Shown here: one piece after another, positions 33,541-45,701 of the stretch | Position numbering within the stretch: the first letter of the stretch is position 1 | Layout: each line of letters starts with the position of its first letter | NCBI GenBank assembly: GCA_023525975.1 | Contig: CM042027.1 | Coordinates: forward strand, 10,497,001 to 10,561,000 | From: Smallanthus sonchifolius | Taxonomy: Eukaryota > Streptophyta > Magnoliopsida > Asterales > Asteraceae | Length of the DNA stretch: 64,000 nucleotides | Direction: 5' to 3' | Notes under the pieces: generated by a model | What the model was told of the DNA's origin: nothing | Database searches by the model: none | The model's input: the letters and a program-made list of their open reading frames with translations, nothing else | Made by a program: the position numbers and the translations under genes

Positions 33541-34936
33541 ACATATTCAATATAGTATTATAACCATATTCACATTCATACGTACACTTATGCATAATCA
33601 ATTCATTTCATGTATCGTTTATACTATGCACAATATAACACATAATCCACAAAATTCACAACTTGTTTTCACACCTTTCACCCATTTGACCCGTTAACAC
33701 CCATTTGGCCAATTAAGGATTTCGTACACTTGTATATCACCTACAAGTTACTTTCATCATTTATAATTCCGTTTTATTTATGATCAACACATGATCCATT
33801 TCCATTATGGCACGTAGGCCATAACTTCGTATCCCAAAGGATACGAGATCGTAACTCCATAACCAATCTACCCATTATAGTATAATTACTATAACTACAT
33901 TCTTTCAATTATGCATACAATTTTATGCTCATTCATACCACATAACAAATTATGCAACTTTACACATTATACATACAACATTGCATAAAACTCTTTTATC
34001 ATCATAACTAAGTAAGTGCAAAAGCACTTACCTTTCGGGTTAGAAGATCCCGCTCCACCTTCTAGACCCACAATTTGATTACCTAAACATACACACCTAG
34101 TTTAGTAATCTAACATATACCAAAATTTCATTACAATTGAGTTCACAACTCAATTTCCCATTTCCAACCCAAGTTGACCCGTTTGGGTTATCCTCATAAC
34201 CAAACACCCTCTTTCACCACAAACTCACCTACTTGAGTTTCATTAACTTAATCTTAACACTAATTCTTCTTTCAAAATTATTATTAAGTTAATTTGGTGT
34301 TTGTTCAAGTGTCTAACATCTTAAAAACACTTAATCTTCATTAATTCATCATTTTAGCATCATGATCCAAACACCCCCAATTTCCACCATATGAACCTTA
34401 ACTTCTCATAATCAAAATCAAAGGGTTCTAGGATGTTAATCATCATTCTTTAACTTTAGTTTAGCTAGATTATCAATAATCTAACACCATTTCATCACAT
34501 GCATACATAATTTCGGATTTCACCCAAAACCCACCAAGAACACATTCATGGTGAAATCAAGAGAAAGAGAATCACTTACTTGATGTTATGAAGGTGTTGT
34601 GTGAGCCAAAACCTTCACAAAACAAGCCTTAATGCACGATTTAAGCTCAAAACCGAATTTCTCTTCTTCTCCTCTTCTCTTGAACGACCAACACCTCAAT
34701 ATGAGGTTAATTTTGACTTTAACTAGTCAAATGGCAGATTTTGCCATATTACAACTTTAGTCCCTCAACTTTCCATTTCACCCATTTCATTCTATAGTTA
34801 GTTAAAACTAACATAATCCCATTACAAACTTGAAACCCACTTGCTTCAACTTATTTATAAAATATTATTTCCACCATAATATTAAATATAAATATTTAAT
34901 TATTTGAAAACGAAACCCGGATTTTGGTTCGTTACA

Positions 34937-36306
34937 TAAATGTGTGGTGTATGTGATATGTATGCATACTATAAGTTGAAATGAATGTTTATGGCTATGG
35001 CTTGAATGTAGTATGTGTGAAATTGTATTAATTTGACTTTAATGGTAGAAGGTCAAACTAATATGATGGAATTTGGTGTAATTTGTCTTATATGGAAAAT
35101 AGTCAATCTAATATGTAAATGCTGTGAATTTGGTGTAATTGACTTATATGGTAAATAGTCAAACTAAAATGTGAATATGGTGTAAATGACTTATGTGGTA
35201 AATAGTCAATCTAATATGTAAATGTAGTGAATTTTGTGTAATTGACTTATGTGGTAAATAGTCAATCTAATATGCAAATGCGGTGAATTTAGGGTATTTG
35301 ACTTATGTGGTAAATAGTCAATCTAATATGTAAATGTAGAGAATTTGGTGTAATTGACTTATGTGAAAAATAGTCAATCTAATATGTAAATGTGGTTAAT
35401 TTGGTGAAATTGACTTATGTGGTAAATGGTCAATCTAATATGTAAATGAGGTGAATTTGGTGTAATTGACTTATGTGGTATATAGTCAAACAAAATGTGA
35501 TAATTTGGTGAAATGGTGGATTAAAGTGTGGAATACTTCAAAGGGTGGACTTGGAGTCAAATACTCCAAGTGCGGGTAAAACGTGTTGTGGTACTCGCAC
35601 CAAGAGGTTGTGAACCTAATTAGAAGCGTGGAATACTTCAAATGGATGAATGAGTGGTGGTATATGAATGTAATAGGAAATGAATGATACTTGTAGTGGA
35701 AATGCAAGTGTTAAGAACCTTAATTGACCAAATGAGTGTAAACGGGTCAAATGGGTGAAAGGGGTGAAAACAAGTGTAAATACTTGTTGAATATGTTTAT
35801 CGTCATTACTAACGGTGATTTATATATGTGGTTATGTAGGTAAAGCTCCGATGTAAGTCCAAGTCAAGTCCGAGGTGTGGAAGGATTCTCATATGCAAAA
35901 TTTGGTGTTCTTGAGGATTTTAAGGAAAATCCTTATAAAATGGTGTAAATGATACTTGAAATGATGTTTTGGTGTTAAAACATGTGTAAATAAATGTTTG
36001 AAAGTTTGGTCAAAAACCCAAGTGTTGGAGATTTTTGGTGTCATGTAATATTGGTGAAAATGTGGAAATTTTGGCTAAGTATGGAAGTGGGCAAACTGAG
36101 TAAACTTTCTATTTACTCAGGTCCCTCGCGGTACGCGAGAGACCTGGTTCTCGGCGGACAGGTTTGGAGCTCCCTCGGGGTACGCGAAGGGAGGGGCAGG
36201 ATACCTCGCGGTACGTGAGGTTTTAAAAAAAAATTCTTGGACGAAAGCTTCTGTGTGCGTTTAAATGTATTTAATAATTGGTGTTACAATTTTGGGTGTT
36301 ACACCC
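34937..36306. repeat. Outer part of the inverted complex
   Basis: Adjoins the right arm and ends in TGTTACA at about 36302. Near 36120-36220 are three 'ccctcgcggtacgcgag'-like palindromic phrases. It is inversely related to the spacer at 32718-33900. No coding sequence. Confidence 0.5.
35030..35510 (+). repeat. Tandem repeat, about 60 bp, roughly eight copies
   Basis: Units contain 'gacttatgtggtaaatagtc' and 'aatctaatatgtaaatg' with small variations. Confidence 0.85.
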
Positions 36307-36560
36307 AAAAACCTAAAGCCCCCCACCCCACCTCCACCCCCAAAAACCTAAATCCTAACAAAAAAACCCTAAAAAACCGAAAAAGTCGTCTAAAAACACC
36401 ACCACCACCCTCCAAAAGCCTAAACTTCCAACCCAACCACCAAAGCCTAAATACTAAAAGCTAAACCCTAAGGCAAAAACTTAACCCTGAAATCTAAACC
36501 CTACAAGCTAAGATTGTAGAGTTCGACGAGATGGTTCCAACGCCGCCGAAATGAGTAAAA
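36307..36560. other. C/A-rich sequence with 'ctaaaccct' phrases
   Basis: Low-complexity 'cctaaa', 'ccaccacc' and 'ctaaaccct' phrases. These are not an exact telomere array. It resembles 22855-22990. Confidence 0.4.
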
Positions 36561-36908
36561 TCGGAGTTCGTATGAACCGGTTATGAACGTTTTAAAGCAC
36601 TTTTTACACTTTTAACGCTTTTTAAAAATTTATAAAAGAAGGGAAAATAGTGAATTTTGGATTGTTAAGTTGTGCCATAGAATTATGATTTGTTATAGTT
36701 TGGTCACAAAAGTTCTTTTTTTAATTTTATATTTTTTTCTTCAGGTTTTTTAATGAGGTTTTGGGTTGTTAGAATTTGTCACTAGTTTGTTAGAGTCTGG
36801 TCACAAATTCTTTTTTAGTATTGTTTTTTTTTTCTTTTCAGGTTTTTATAATGTTTTGGTTTTATATTTCTCTTTTATTTTGTTTTGTTTGTATTTTTGT
36901 TCGGATTT

Positions 36909-37107
36909 TTAACGCTACGTTTTCAGGTTTTTATAACAAAGTGGTGTTCGCTATTATGAAGGGGTATGCTTTAGAGTTTTATGGTAGAGTATTAGCCATT
37001 GTGACGTGTTTTTGTATCTCCGTCTGCGTTCGCATTATTTGACACGGGTTTTACGATGGAGTAACGCTTGTTTTTACGACGGTGTACGTTTTAGGATTTT
37101 ACAACGG
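36909..37107 (+). repeat. Dispersed repeat, copy B (partner 22011-22205)
   Basis: Same orientation and order of phrases as copy A, with substitutions throughout. Confidence 0.65.
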
Positions 37108-37194
37108 AGTGGCAGCCTTTGTGACGGTTTTTTTATATGCGTTTTGGTACCCGAAATCGTACCGTCGTCACAGGACACAACTGTGCAATTCCTG

Positions 37195-38033
37195 GTTTTA
37201 ATTAATAATTAACAATAAATTAAAAGAAATACATAAAATAAACAAGAAGTAGGTAACGATACATTTCAATAAAATAACTAATCTTTGATACATGTGCCTG
37301 TGGGCATATTTGACTTTATTTTACATAATAATTAACAATAGACTAAAAGAAACACATGAATTATAATTAAGACAAGAAGTAGGTATCGATACATTCTATT
37401 ATTATTAATTAATTTTTACATATAATAAAGCAACTTTTATTTGTGAGAGAATAGATGTTGTATAAACTTTATAAGCAAAGATAGAATTTGAACAATTAAT
37501 TTAGAGATCGAAAATATTACATATAAAAAATCAAAAAAATTTTCACTAAATAAAATTCATAAATACAAAAAAGAAACCAGTTTCTACACGTAAACGACAA
37601 ATGAAGAATAATTACAACTCAACCCACGACCTTTAAGGTTTTAAATTCAACAATTATATAGTTTAGGAGGGAATCAAACACTATAACTAATATAAAATAA
37701 TTTAGTGGGACAAAATTAATACTTCTAAGCAAATTTTTTCTCTCTCACTAGGCCCATTTTTTTTTGCTTTAATGCTATTTTTTTCTTTCTCCCTAGGCCA
37801 TTTTTTTTTGGCTTTAATGCTATTTTTTTTCTTACGTTTTAATTTATAACTATAAATTTTATATGTCATTCTCGCGAATGGTGAGTTTATCTAAAGGTTT
37901 TAACTTTATGTTATAAGTTTTTAAATACGTCAATTTCTTATGTGGTTTAACATGCTGCAACGCGTGCATGAAAAATGTAGCTTTTTTTGTCGAAAGGCGT
38001 CGCAACGCGCGGGATCTCCTTTTATTCTGCTTA
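37195..38033. other. AT-rich intergenic sequence with repeat debris
   Basis: Two copies of a phrase 'aagaagtaggta-cgatacat' occur at 37241 and 37376. A GC-rich end-like sequence 'gcgtcgcaacgcgcggga' lies at 37998. It resembles Helitron-type ends, but no CTAG follows at the right distance. Confidence 0.4.
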
Positions 38034-38041
38034 CTATTAAC

Positions 38042-38712
38042 TAGGGCTGTAAACGGATTGAACGTTCAGCAAACGGATTGAACGTTCAGTAAACAGTTCA
38101 AGAATCGTTCGACGGGAAGTTCATTTACGTTTTTTCGTTTAATAAACGAACGAACATGAATAAGAAATTTCGTTCGATTAACTAAATGAACGAACATGAA
38201 CAAAGGTCTCGTTCGTTCAATTGTGTTCGCGAACGTTCGGTAATCTGTTCTTGAACGTTCAGTAAGCTGTTCGTTCAATCACGTTCATTTATGTTTGTTC
38301 ATTTTCGTTTGCTTAGGATGTTCATTAAGATTTTTGTATATCTATGTTTTATTTTATATACTTTAGATTTTAAATTTTTTTATTAACTAAATAAAATAGG
38401 AAACCATATTCTCGTTAATGCGTTATTTCCCTATCCACTATTACTCGATTAGGGATTCTAAGTTTTCAATTCTAAATAATGTAAAATTTCCTCAATCCTA
38501 AGTCATGTAAGCATTAGGGTTGACATCAAAAGTCCTAAACATCGCTTCGTTTGGTAACATTCATGAACAAACCCATTTCCTTAATGAACGAGCACGGACA
38601 TGAAATTTCGTTCGATTAGTGTTCGTGAACCGTTCGTGAACAAGTTTAATGCTTAACGAACGAACACGAACACGAACAAGACTTCGTTCGGTTCGGTTCG
38701 TTTACAGTCCTA
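38042..38712. mobile_element. hAT-type MITE, 671 bp, with GAACGTTC/CGTTCG motifs
   Basis: Inverted ends TAGGGCTGTAAACG (38042) and CGTTTACAGTCCTA (38712). The exact 8-bp duplication CTATTAAC flanks it at 38034-38041 and 38713-38720. Subterminal regions are dense in GAACG/CGTTC motifs. Confidence 0.88.
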
Positions 38713-40430
38713 CTATTAACAATCAACATGATGAATAGTGTTAGCATCATTCTAACACGTAAAATACATTGGCTCACACTTCTTTTCTCTCTTAGTTCTT
38801 CCCATATGTGAGGTCGACGGTTTGATCATCGGCTCACACTTCTTTTCTCTCTCTCTTTTTTTCCGCCAACATTTGCAAGCTACGACTTTTATTGAAATTT
38901 TAAGACCACCCGTAGTGTTTTCATGCCCCCTCTTTCACGTCACGCCAAGTTAGTGCCACATCAACTCAGGGGCAATCAGTGCCTACAATCACTAAGATGC
39001 GTAGTGGTTTTATTCTTCGCATTTAATTTTAAATAATTAAATTTTAAACTTAACATTTAATATGTAATTAAAAAGAAAAGAGAATAATGAGGTGTATGCT
39101 TGTGATTGGATGGAACTTGGTGTGGTTAACCCTTCCCCCATGATTCTACCCTCATCCCTTTTCACGCCCACCAGGACGATGTTCCACGCACATGATAAGA
39201 CTAGGTGGATCACGCCTCCCGTTCCACACTTTCACTACACATACCCTAAGTACGCACTTATCACCCTTAGAGTTTACTAACTTAGGTGAGGGCACACCTA
39301 ACTAGTTTCAATAAAAAAACGTATGTATATAGCATTGAAGCATGTGCCTATGGATAAAATAATAATCAACATGGACTAAATCGGTGTAAGAAAGACAATC
39401 TTAATGCCATCTATCTATTTATTTATATTTAAAAAAAATAATCATTTCTTATATATTACTCTACTTAATAAAATTGGTGGCTAATAAACAATATCTTTGT
39501 CTTTTAGTTATATGTGTATATATACTATACACAAATTTATTTATTAAAATTGATGACTAATAAACAATTTTTTTTATCTTTTACATTATATTATATTAGA
39601 TTAGAAACTCATTTATTACACGAATTGAATAAATTTAATTTATTATAAACCAATAGTTTCTATGAAAATTTGTATTTTGGATGCATTGGTGAAAGAAGAA
39701 ATAATGAATATTTAAAAGTTTTAAATAACAAATAATAAATAATTAAGCATTATAAACAACAAATAGTGAAGATTTAAGAATTATCTATCTATATACCAAC
39801 TAATAAACAACTAAACGAATGAACAAATGTCACTTTCTGATGAATTCTCAACATTTTTTTCGGTCTCTATCCTATTAAATAATGATATAAAAAGAATACA
39901 TTTTTAAATAACATTGTCCCTTGTGTTTTACTTTGATTTTTGGGTGAAAATGAAATAACCAAACTGACGCCCAGTGTTTTGCACCTAATGCATCAAGTCC
40001 GAGAGAGACATGAACACTCGGAACAAAATATGTTATTGTTAACAACAATATGGTTACATAATACAAACATAATCATGAATATTACATCTGATTAGTGGTA
40101 AACTCTTATATATGCTCGAAAATTCACCACCATACGCTAGATAGTTTTCGTCCAAACTCAACATCGCTAACTCGTTTTTAAATAAAATTTATAATATGTG
40201 TGATCAAATACATCACAAGCCAGAGAGATTTTGAATGAACAAATGAATGAAACATATAGTCTTTTATATAGTATGTTTTAACAGAATCCTATGTTGTATC
40301 AAATATATGACGAATTTTTTGTCATATCAAATAACTGGCAGAATCTTATGTCGTATCAAACAATTGGTGCACATAACAAGGAAAAAAGTATCCAATCACG
40401 CAAAACGAAGCAAGAATTAAAAAATGACAC
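38713..40430. other. Intergenic sequence without recognised genes
   Basis: AT-rich. The segment 38895-39300 has a more GC-rich interior (cacgcccaccaggacgatg) and could be an old MITE, but I could not define its ends. Confidence 0.4.
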
Positions 40431-40437
40431 GTTTGAA

Positions 40438-40620
40438 TACTATACGCGTCGTATAGGTACGTGTCATACGACCTGTATAGGCCCTATACAACTCGTATAG
40501 CCTAACGATTTGACTGAAATGACAAGCGCTGCAACGTGTATGAAAGTTGCCACCTGTATGAGTCGTATGACATCCATACGACTCATATAGATGTCACGTG
40601 ATGTACGTATAGCTGCATGT
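40438..40620. repeat. Clustered TATACG/CGTATA palindromic motifs, copy 2
   Basis: Repeated 'tatacgcgtcgtatagg', 'tacaactcgtatag' and 'catacgactcatatag' motifs. See 20290-20460 and 61230-61400. Confidence 0.55.
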
Positions 40621-40639
40621 GATGTATGGATAACGATCT

Positions 40640-41580
40640 TTCTATAAAATGCATGTTTTTAAATGCTGTACAGTTATGTCAAAAGGAGAATAACTTAAGG
40701 ATAGTTGTAATTTTCTAATTTTCCTATTTTACCTATAAATAGTTATTATGATAGTAATATAACCCATAATCAATGATGTTTATACACAAAGTAAAACCGA
40801 AATTGTATCAACTTTAAATTATTGAAAACACACGTCTTGAAATACACTTTTTCTTTATTTATTACTATAAAAACGATGTTTTTTTTTTCATTTTTTTTTA
40901 AATGTTATAAGTTAAGAGTTCATATATGCATTCGCATTTCAACTTATTGCACATGTTTCACTTAAACTGTAAACACGTGACATTAAACTGTAAACAAACC
41001 CCCTTTATTTGGATGGTGCAGAATCAAACAACCTTATCAACAGGAAACGTAGTAGGTGTATGTGTGCCGTTCAGAAAAAAAAGGGTAGGTGTATGTATGT
41101 GTTTCTCCTCATCATCAGGAATTGTGGTAGGTACACGTGAATCTCCTTATCACAAGGAAATGTAGTAGGTGCATGTGTGTCTCATGTTTTTCTAGAACGT
41201 GTCATCATCTTGCTATTAAATTTCCACAACTAAACAGGATGATTATAATAAAAAAGAAAGATTATAATGATTAATAATTTGTTTTTAGCTGCACAGATTT
41301 TCAAAAATGTCCTGCATTTTTTGGATTAGTATTTCTTTATGATTGAACAATATGTATTGAATTATACCCTAATAAAATCTATTTCTAAAATTCACTTATT
41401 ATCGAAATAAAAAGTTAAACATCAAGTGTCACTAGGTCAAGAGGGCATCGACATATTCAAAGATAAACAAACATGAAAGATAAAAACATATACACGAATC
41501 AGCCGGTATTAAAGAAATATAATAGGTGAAAATATACACACGGATATAAAATTAAGTCAATATCATATATCACGAAATAA
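40640..41580. other. Intergenic sequence without recognised genes
   Basis: AT-rich with a run of 'gtaggtgtatgtgtg'-like phrases at 41050-41180. No gene seen. Confidence 0.4.
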
Positions 41581-41586
41581 TCTATA

Positions 41587-41964
41587 TCTATAGTATATAA
41601 TAAATAAATGTTTTTTCATGTCACGTGTCACATTCATGTTCATTATAATTATTTTTTCTTGTTTCTCCCTTTTATTACTTTCATCTTTTAATAATATTTT
41701 TTTTAAATATTATATTAATTATACTAATAAAACATATTTAACGTATTTTCAACAAAATAGTAAATAAAAGTCAAATTACATTAAATAGTAATTAACGTAT
41801 TTTTGAAACCCAATTATATATTAATTTTTATATATTTTAAATTTTGTTTTCTACTCTTAGTATATATAATACACTTTTACACCCGTAAAATACATACATA
41901 CAGATTTAAGAATTTTATATATTAATAATTTTCAGCTATGTGCATTACACAGGTTATAAACTAC
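41587..41964 (+). mobile_element. Degenerate short Helitron, 378 bp
   Basis: Starts TCTATAGTATATAATAAATA after A. Its body matches the Helitron at 12671-13110 ('catgtcacgtgtca', later 'aatacacttttacacccgta'). The 3' end reads CTAC instead of CTAG and the hairpin is eroded, so it is older. Confidence 0.7.
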
Positions 41965-42155
41965 TACATGAATATAAAGTTGATATAGGAAATATGATAA
42001 CTTATTAAATTGATATATGAAATATGATAACTTATTAAGTAATTAATTTTTTTTTCATTTTTTGAATAAAGTGGTAGCTTGGAGAGATTACGTCACGTTT
42101 TTGATTCGTTAATGATTCTGTTATTTCCCTCCTACTCATTCCAATCTCCCCCAAT

Positions 42156-42163
42156 TATAAATA
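42156..42163 (+). promoter_or_regulatory. Putative TATA box of the GH28-like gene
   Basis: TATAAATA lies 153 bases upstream of the preferred start codon. It would put the transcription start near 42190. Confidence 0.5.
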
Positions 42164-42308
42164 AATCATATCCCACCACTGGTACTGAAGTCGACCTAAT
42201 TGACAACACCAAACCCTCTTCAATGCCCGATTCATGTACGCCCGGAGCCAATCATTAACCCGTCGTCTATTGCCTGCAACCCGATTATACACATCTAGCT
42301 ACACTATT

Positions 42309-45300
42309 ATGGTGGAAACCCTAATTTCATCGCCCACAATCTGGCGATTCAACCTCCGCCGTTTGATCTCGGTCCTCTTCGCTTCGTTCAAGACCTTATT
42401 CGCGCTAATTTGGGTCGTCGTATTCACGTCCATTTTCATCTGGCAGTATAATTTCGTTGATGGCTTTTTGACGTTTCATCGACCGGTTAGCGTTCGTCCA
42501 TTGCCTCTTTTCCGGCCCGTCGCGTTTAATCTGACCGATTTCGGAGCTGTTGGAGACGGTGTAACGTTGAATACGTTTGCGTTCGAGAAGGCGATTTTTA
42601 CGATCTCTAAGCTAGGGGAGAGTGGCGGTGGTCAGCTGAATGTGCCGGCCGGTGTGTGGTTAACGGCGCCGTTTAATTTGACGAGTCATATGACCTTGTT
42701 TCTTGATGAAGGTGCTGTTATACTCGGTGTAGATGTGAGTGTTTTAGACTTCCGAATCCAATTTCAAGTAGATAGATAGATACTCTCTAATTGCTTTTAT
42801 AGTTTTTATTAAAGGAACATTTATGGGAAATTAGCATTCAAGATTCAAAATCTAGGTTTGATTTGGGAATAACTAAAAAAGGTATACATTTAGTAAAACA
42901 TTATGCTAAACGTGCTCTGTTGAGTAAAGTAGAAAGATGAAATGACTGATTTAACTGGGAGAGGGGTATATTGGTAAAAACAAGGGGTGGGGGTGGGGTA
43001 GCACAACCTTTTGTAAATGGTGGTGAGGGTTCGAATCGGTGGATTTAGTTAATAGGAGTAGATTATGATGCTACCCACTTCTACTTTTGGTTTAATTGAT
43101 GATTTATGAATGGATCTGATAATTATATATGAAATTATTGAAATCTCAGTCATTATGCTTTACTGAGCCTTTTTGGGTGGTGGTTGTTGTTGCTTTGCAC
43201 TAAAGAATCTTGATGCTTTAAATAATGGTTAAAATGGTTTTTTTTTTGTGCAGAACTTTTTGAAATAATTATATTTATCATGTGTATGTTAAGTTTCTTT
43301 CAAACAAGACAGTCCTTTGATTTGTGATTACCGTTACAAAGGGATTAAATTTAAAAAGTGATATTTTGATTGGTTCCACTAGTTGCTCCTAAACTAGTTT
43401 AGTATTTTGCATTTTTAGCTTATATAAGTCGATTGTGCATTTGCGCAAAAGGACAAAGGTATGAATATTGCAGGGTACCATTGGGTTTTAAGTCTTTATC
43501 ATAGCTGTCAAAGGCCGCACTCAAGGCGCATAGGCCTCGCCTGGGGCCTAGGCGCAAAAAAACTAAGGGTCTGAGAAAAAAAAGTGCACTTGAATGAAAA
43601 GAATCTATACTTAAAAAAATACTATTATTTAAATAAAATAAAGAAAAGCTATTATATAACATTTAATATCATATAATTAGTACCAAAAGTTCTAAAATAG
43701 TCAAGATTCAAATGTAATTCTAAAACTTGAATAACAAAATATTCAAAGTAAAGTACCAAAATCTTCTTGAGCTTCACAAGGCGCGCGCTCGCCTTAAAAT
43801 CAAAGCGCATTTATCACTCCTCGCCTTAAAATTATGTGCACAAGGTGCTTGCTTTTAATAACTATGGTCTTTATGGTTTCTGTTTTATCTTTAGCTTAAA
43901 TAAACTATTTTGAGTGAAAGGGCTTGTAATTGTACATGGCTGAAAGTCAATGCATAGTTGTTAGCACATCTTCTGTTAAGTTGCTAAAGCATTTATTATG
44001 CTTTTGGCTCACATGTCTTTGTTTTGTTTAACAGGATGAAGCGTATTGGCCTCTATTGCCTCCTTTGCCTTCTTATGGTTATGGTAGAGAGCGTCGTGGT
44101 CCTCGATATGGGAGTTTAATTCATGGTCAAAATCTTAGAGACGTCATGATCACAGGTCAACACTTTTGATGTACTCTTATTGATATGTCTTTTTAATTAT
44201 ATATCAGTTTTAGATGTGTGCATATAATCACTATGAGTAACTAGAACTCTTGTGTGTAGTGTTACATGCCTCAACTGATTATAAATTTTTTTATCATGAC
44301 AACAGGGAATAATGGTACCATTGATGGGCAGGGTAAAAGATGGTGGAAGAGGTTTCGCCAAAGGATGCTTAACCATACACGTGGCCCGCTTGTGCAGATC
44401 ATGTATTCAAGTGACATTCTGATATCTAATATTACTTTAAGAAATCCACCTTTTTGGACACTTCATCCTTATGATTGTAAGAATGTAACCATAAGAAATA
44501 TGACAATCTTGGCTCCCCTTTATGACGCTCCAAATACAGATGGTATCGATCCTGGTAAGCGTGTATTTTCTCTCTTTCCATTTGATTTTTTTAAAACCTT
44601 TGTTAAGAATACGAGTGATAGTGTTCGCAACGTTATGATCGCATTAGCATCAAGCCCGTCTATTAAAGTTATTGCCTTTTTCATGAGTTTTCCACTGATT
44701 ATATTGTGGCTGTTATGGTTTAAATAGACTCATGCGAAGATGTGCTAATAGAGGACTGCTACATAAGTGTGGGTGATGATGGCATTGCAATAAAAAGCGG
44801 TTGGGATCAATATGGTGCTGCTTATGGTCGCCCTTCGAAAAATATTCTTATACGAAACCTTGTGGTTCGTTCTATGGCGAGGTGAGTTTTCCATGCAGTT
44901 TGTTTAACTTGTCATCATTCTTAGTCATGATGCTTGTATGAAATTATTTAATTTTCTTGCAGTTGGAATGAAAATGATTATAAAACACCTAAATAATCAA
45001 ACAATCAGAATCAGAAGCACTAAAAACTAATTACTCTGGCTTGAAGCCACAGTAATCATATAATCAGTCCCAAAACATGAAACTAAACACCCCTTTTGTT
45101 TCTTTTGAAAATGCCACTATGATTAACACACATCCTGAATTCTAACATGGATCTCTGTTTGGCAAACTTCAACAGTTCGGGAATATCAATCGGCAGTGAA
45201 ATGTCAGGCGGGGTATCAAACGTGACAGTGGAAAATGTTATAGTACGGGATTCAAGGCGCGCTGTCAGAATCAAGACGGCTGCAGGTAGAGGGGCCTACA

Positions 45301-45701
45301 TCCAAGACATCAAATATAAAAATATCACAATGGAAAACGTGAAGGTGGGAATTGTCATTAAAACCGATTACAACGACCACCCAGATGGTGGTTTTGACCC
45401 GGAGGCATTTCCAGTGATCAGGGACATAAGCTATACCTCCATTTATGGTGAACTGGTGCGTGTGGCGGTTAGAATACATGGTAGTGCAGATATTCCTGTG
45501 AGGAATTTGACATTTAAGGACATGTCAGTTGGGATGACATACAAGAAAGAACATGTATTCCAATGTGCATATGTTTCAGGAAGGGTGATAGGGAGCATAT
45601 TCCCAAGGCCATGTGTGAATCTTGATCTTTATGATGAACAAGAAACACTTGTGAGAAAATCTGATTCTGAAAGTGCTTCAGACATAGATTATGATATCTG
45701 A
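42309..45701 (+). CDS. GH28 pectin-lyase-like (polygalacturonase-related) membrane-anchored protein
   Basis: Five exons (42309-42734, 44035-44155, 44306-44554, 44728-44881, 45176-45701) give 491 residues. An arginine-rich N-terminus precedes a hydrophobic segment at about residues 22-46 with no obvious cleavage site, so it is probably a type II anchor. The right-handed beta-helix begins at FNLTDFGAVGDGVTLNT. Polygalacturonase motifs present are NTDGID (259-264), GDD (281-283) and RIK (348-350). The usual GHG motif is SSG (317-319), so the conserved histidine is missing. This holds in the At1g19170-type clade as I recall it. Pectin hydrolysis is therefore uncertain. An in-frame ATG at 42234 could add 25 residues. 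Intron 1 carries a hAT MITE (43500-43866). Confidence 0.9.
43500..43866. mobile_element. hAT-type MITE in intron 1 of the GH28-like gene, 367 bp
   Basis: Ends CATAGCTGTCAAAGGC and, inverted, CATAGTTATTAAAAGC. The exact duplication GTCTTTAT flanks it at 43492-43499 and 43867-43874. The interior has AAGGCGC motifs in inverted orientation near both ends. Confidence 0.88.

Larger units (their letters stand above)
22991..34936. repeat. Long imperfect inverted repeat, arms about 0.95 kb, interrupted by a retrotransposon
   Basis: The left arm starts TGTAACGAACCAAAATCCGG at 22991 and runs to about 23702, continuing after the inserted chromovirus at 32490-32717. The right arm is its reverse complement from 34936 back to about 33995, ending at 'gtaagtgcttttgcacttac' (left copy 'gtaagtgcctttgcacttac'). 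About 1.3 kb separates the arms. The sequences are clearly homologous with scattered substitutions. The outer part 34937-36306 is in turn inversely related to the spacer 32718-33900, so the whole reads F-E-F'-E'. Confidence 0.8.

Noticed and set aside
36440..36500. Interstitial telomere-like sequence (ctaaaccct phrases)
   Set aside because: Units are irregular and mixed with other C/A-rich words. There is no run of exact telomere repeats.
42234..42308. Upstream in-frame ATG of the GH28-like gene as the main start
   Set aside because: The added 25 residues look unlike family N-termini. The ATG at 42309 gives the usual MVE-type start followed by the membrane anchor. It cannot be fully excluded.
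42970..43040. SINE or tRNA-like element in intron 1 of the GH28-like gene
   Set aside because: A 'ggttcgaatc' box B-like string is present but no convincing box A, tail or duplication was found.
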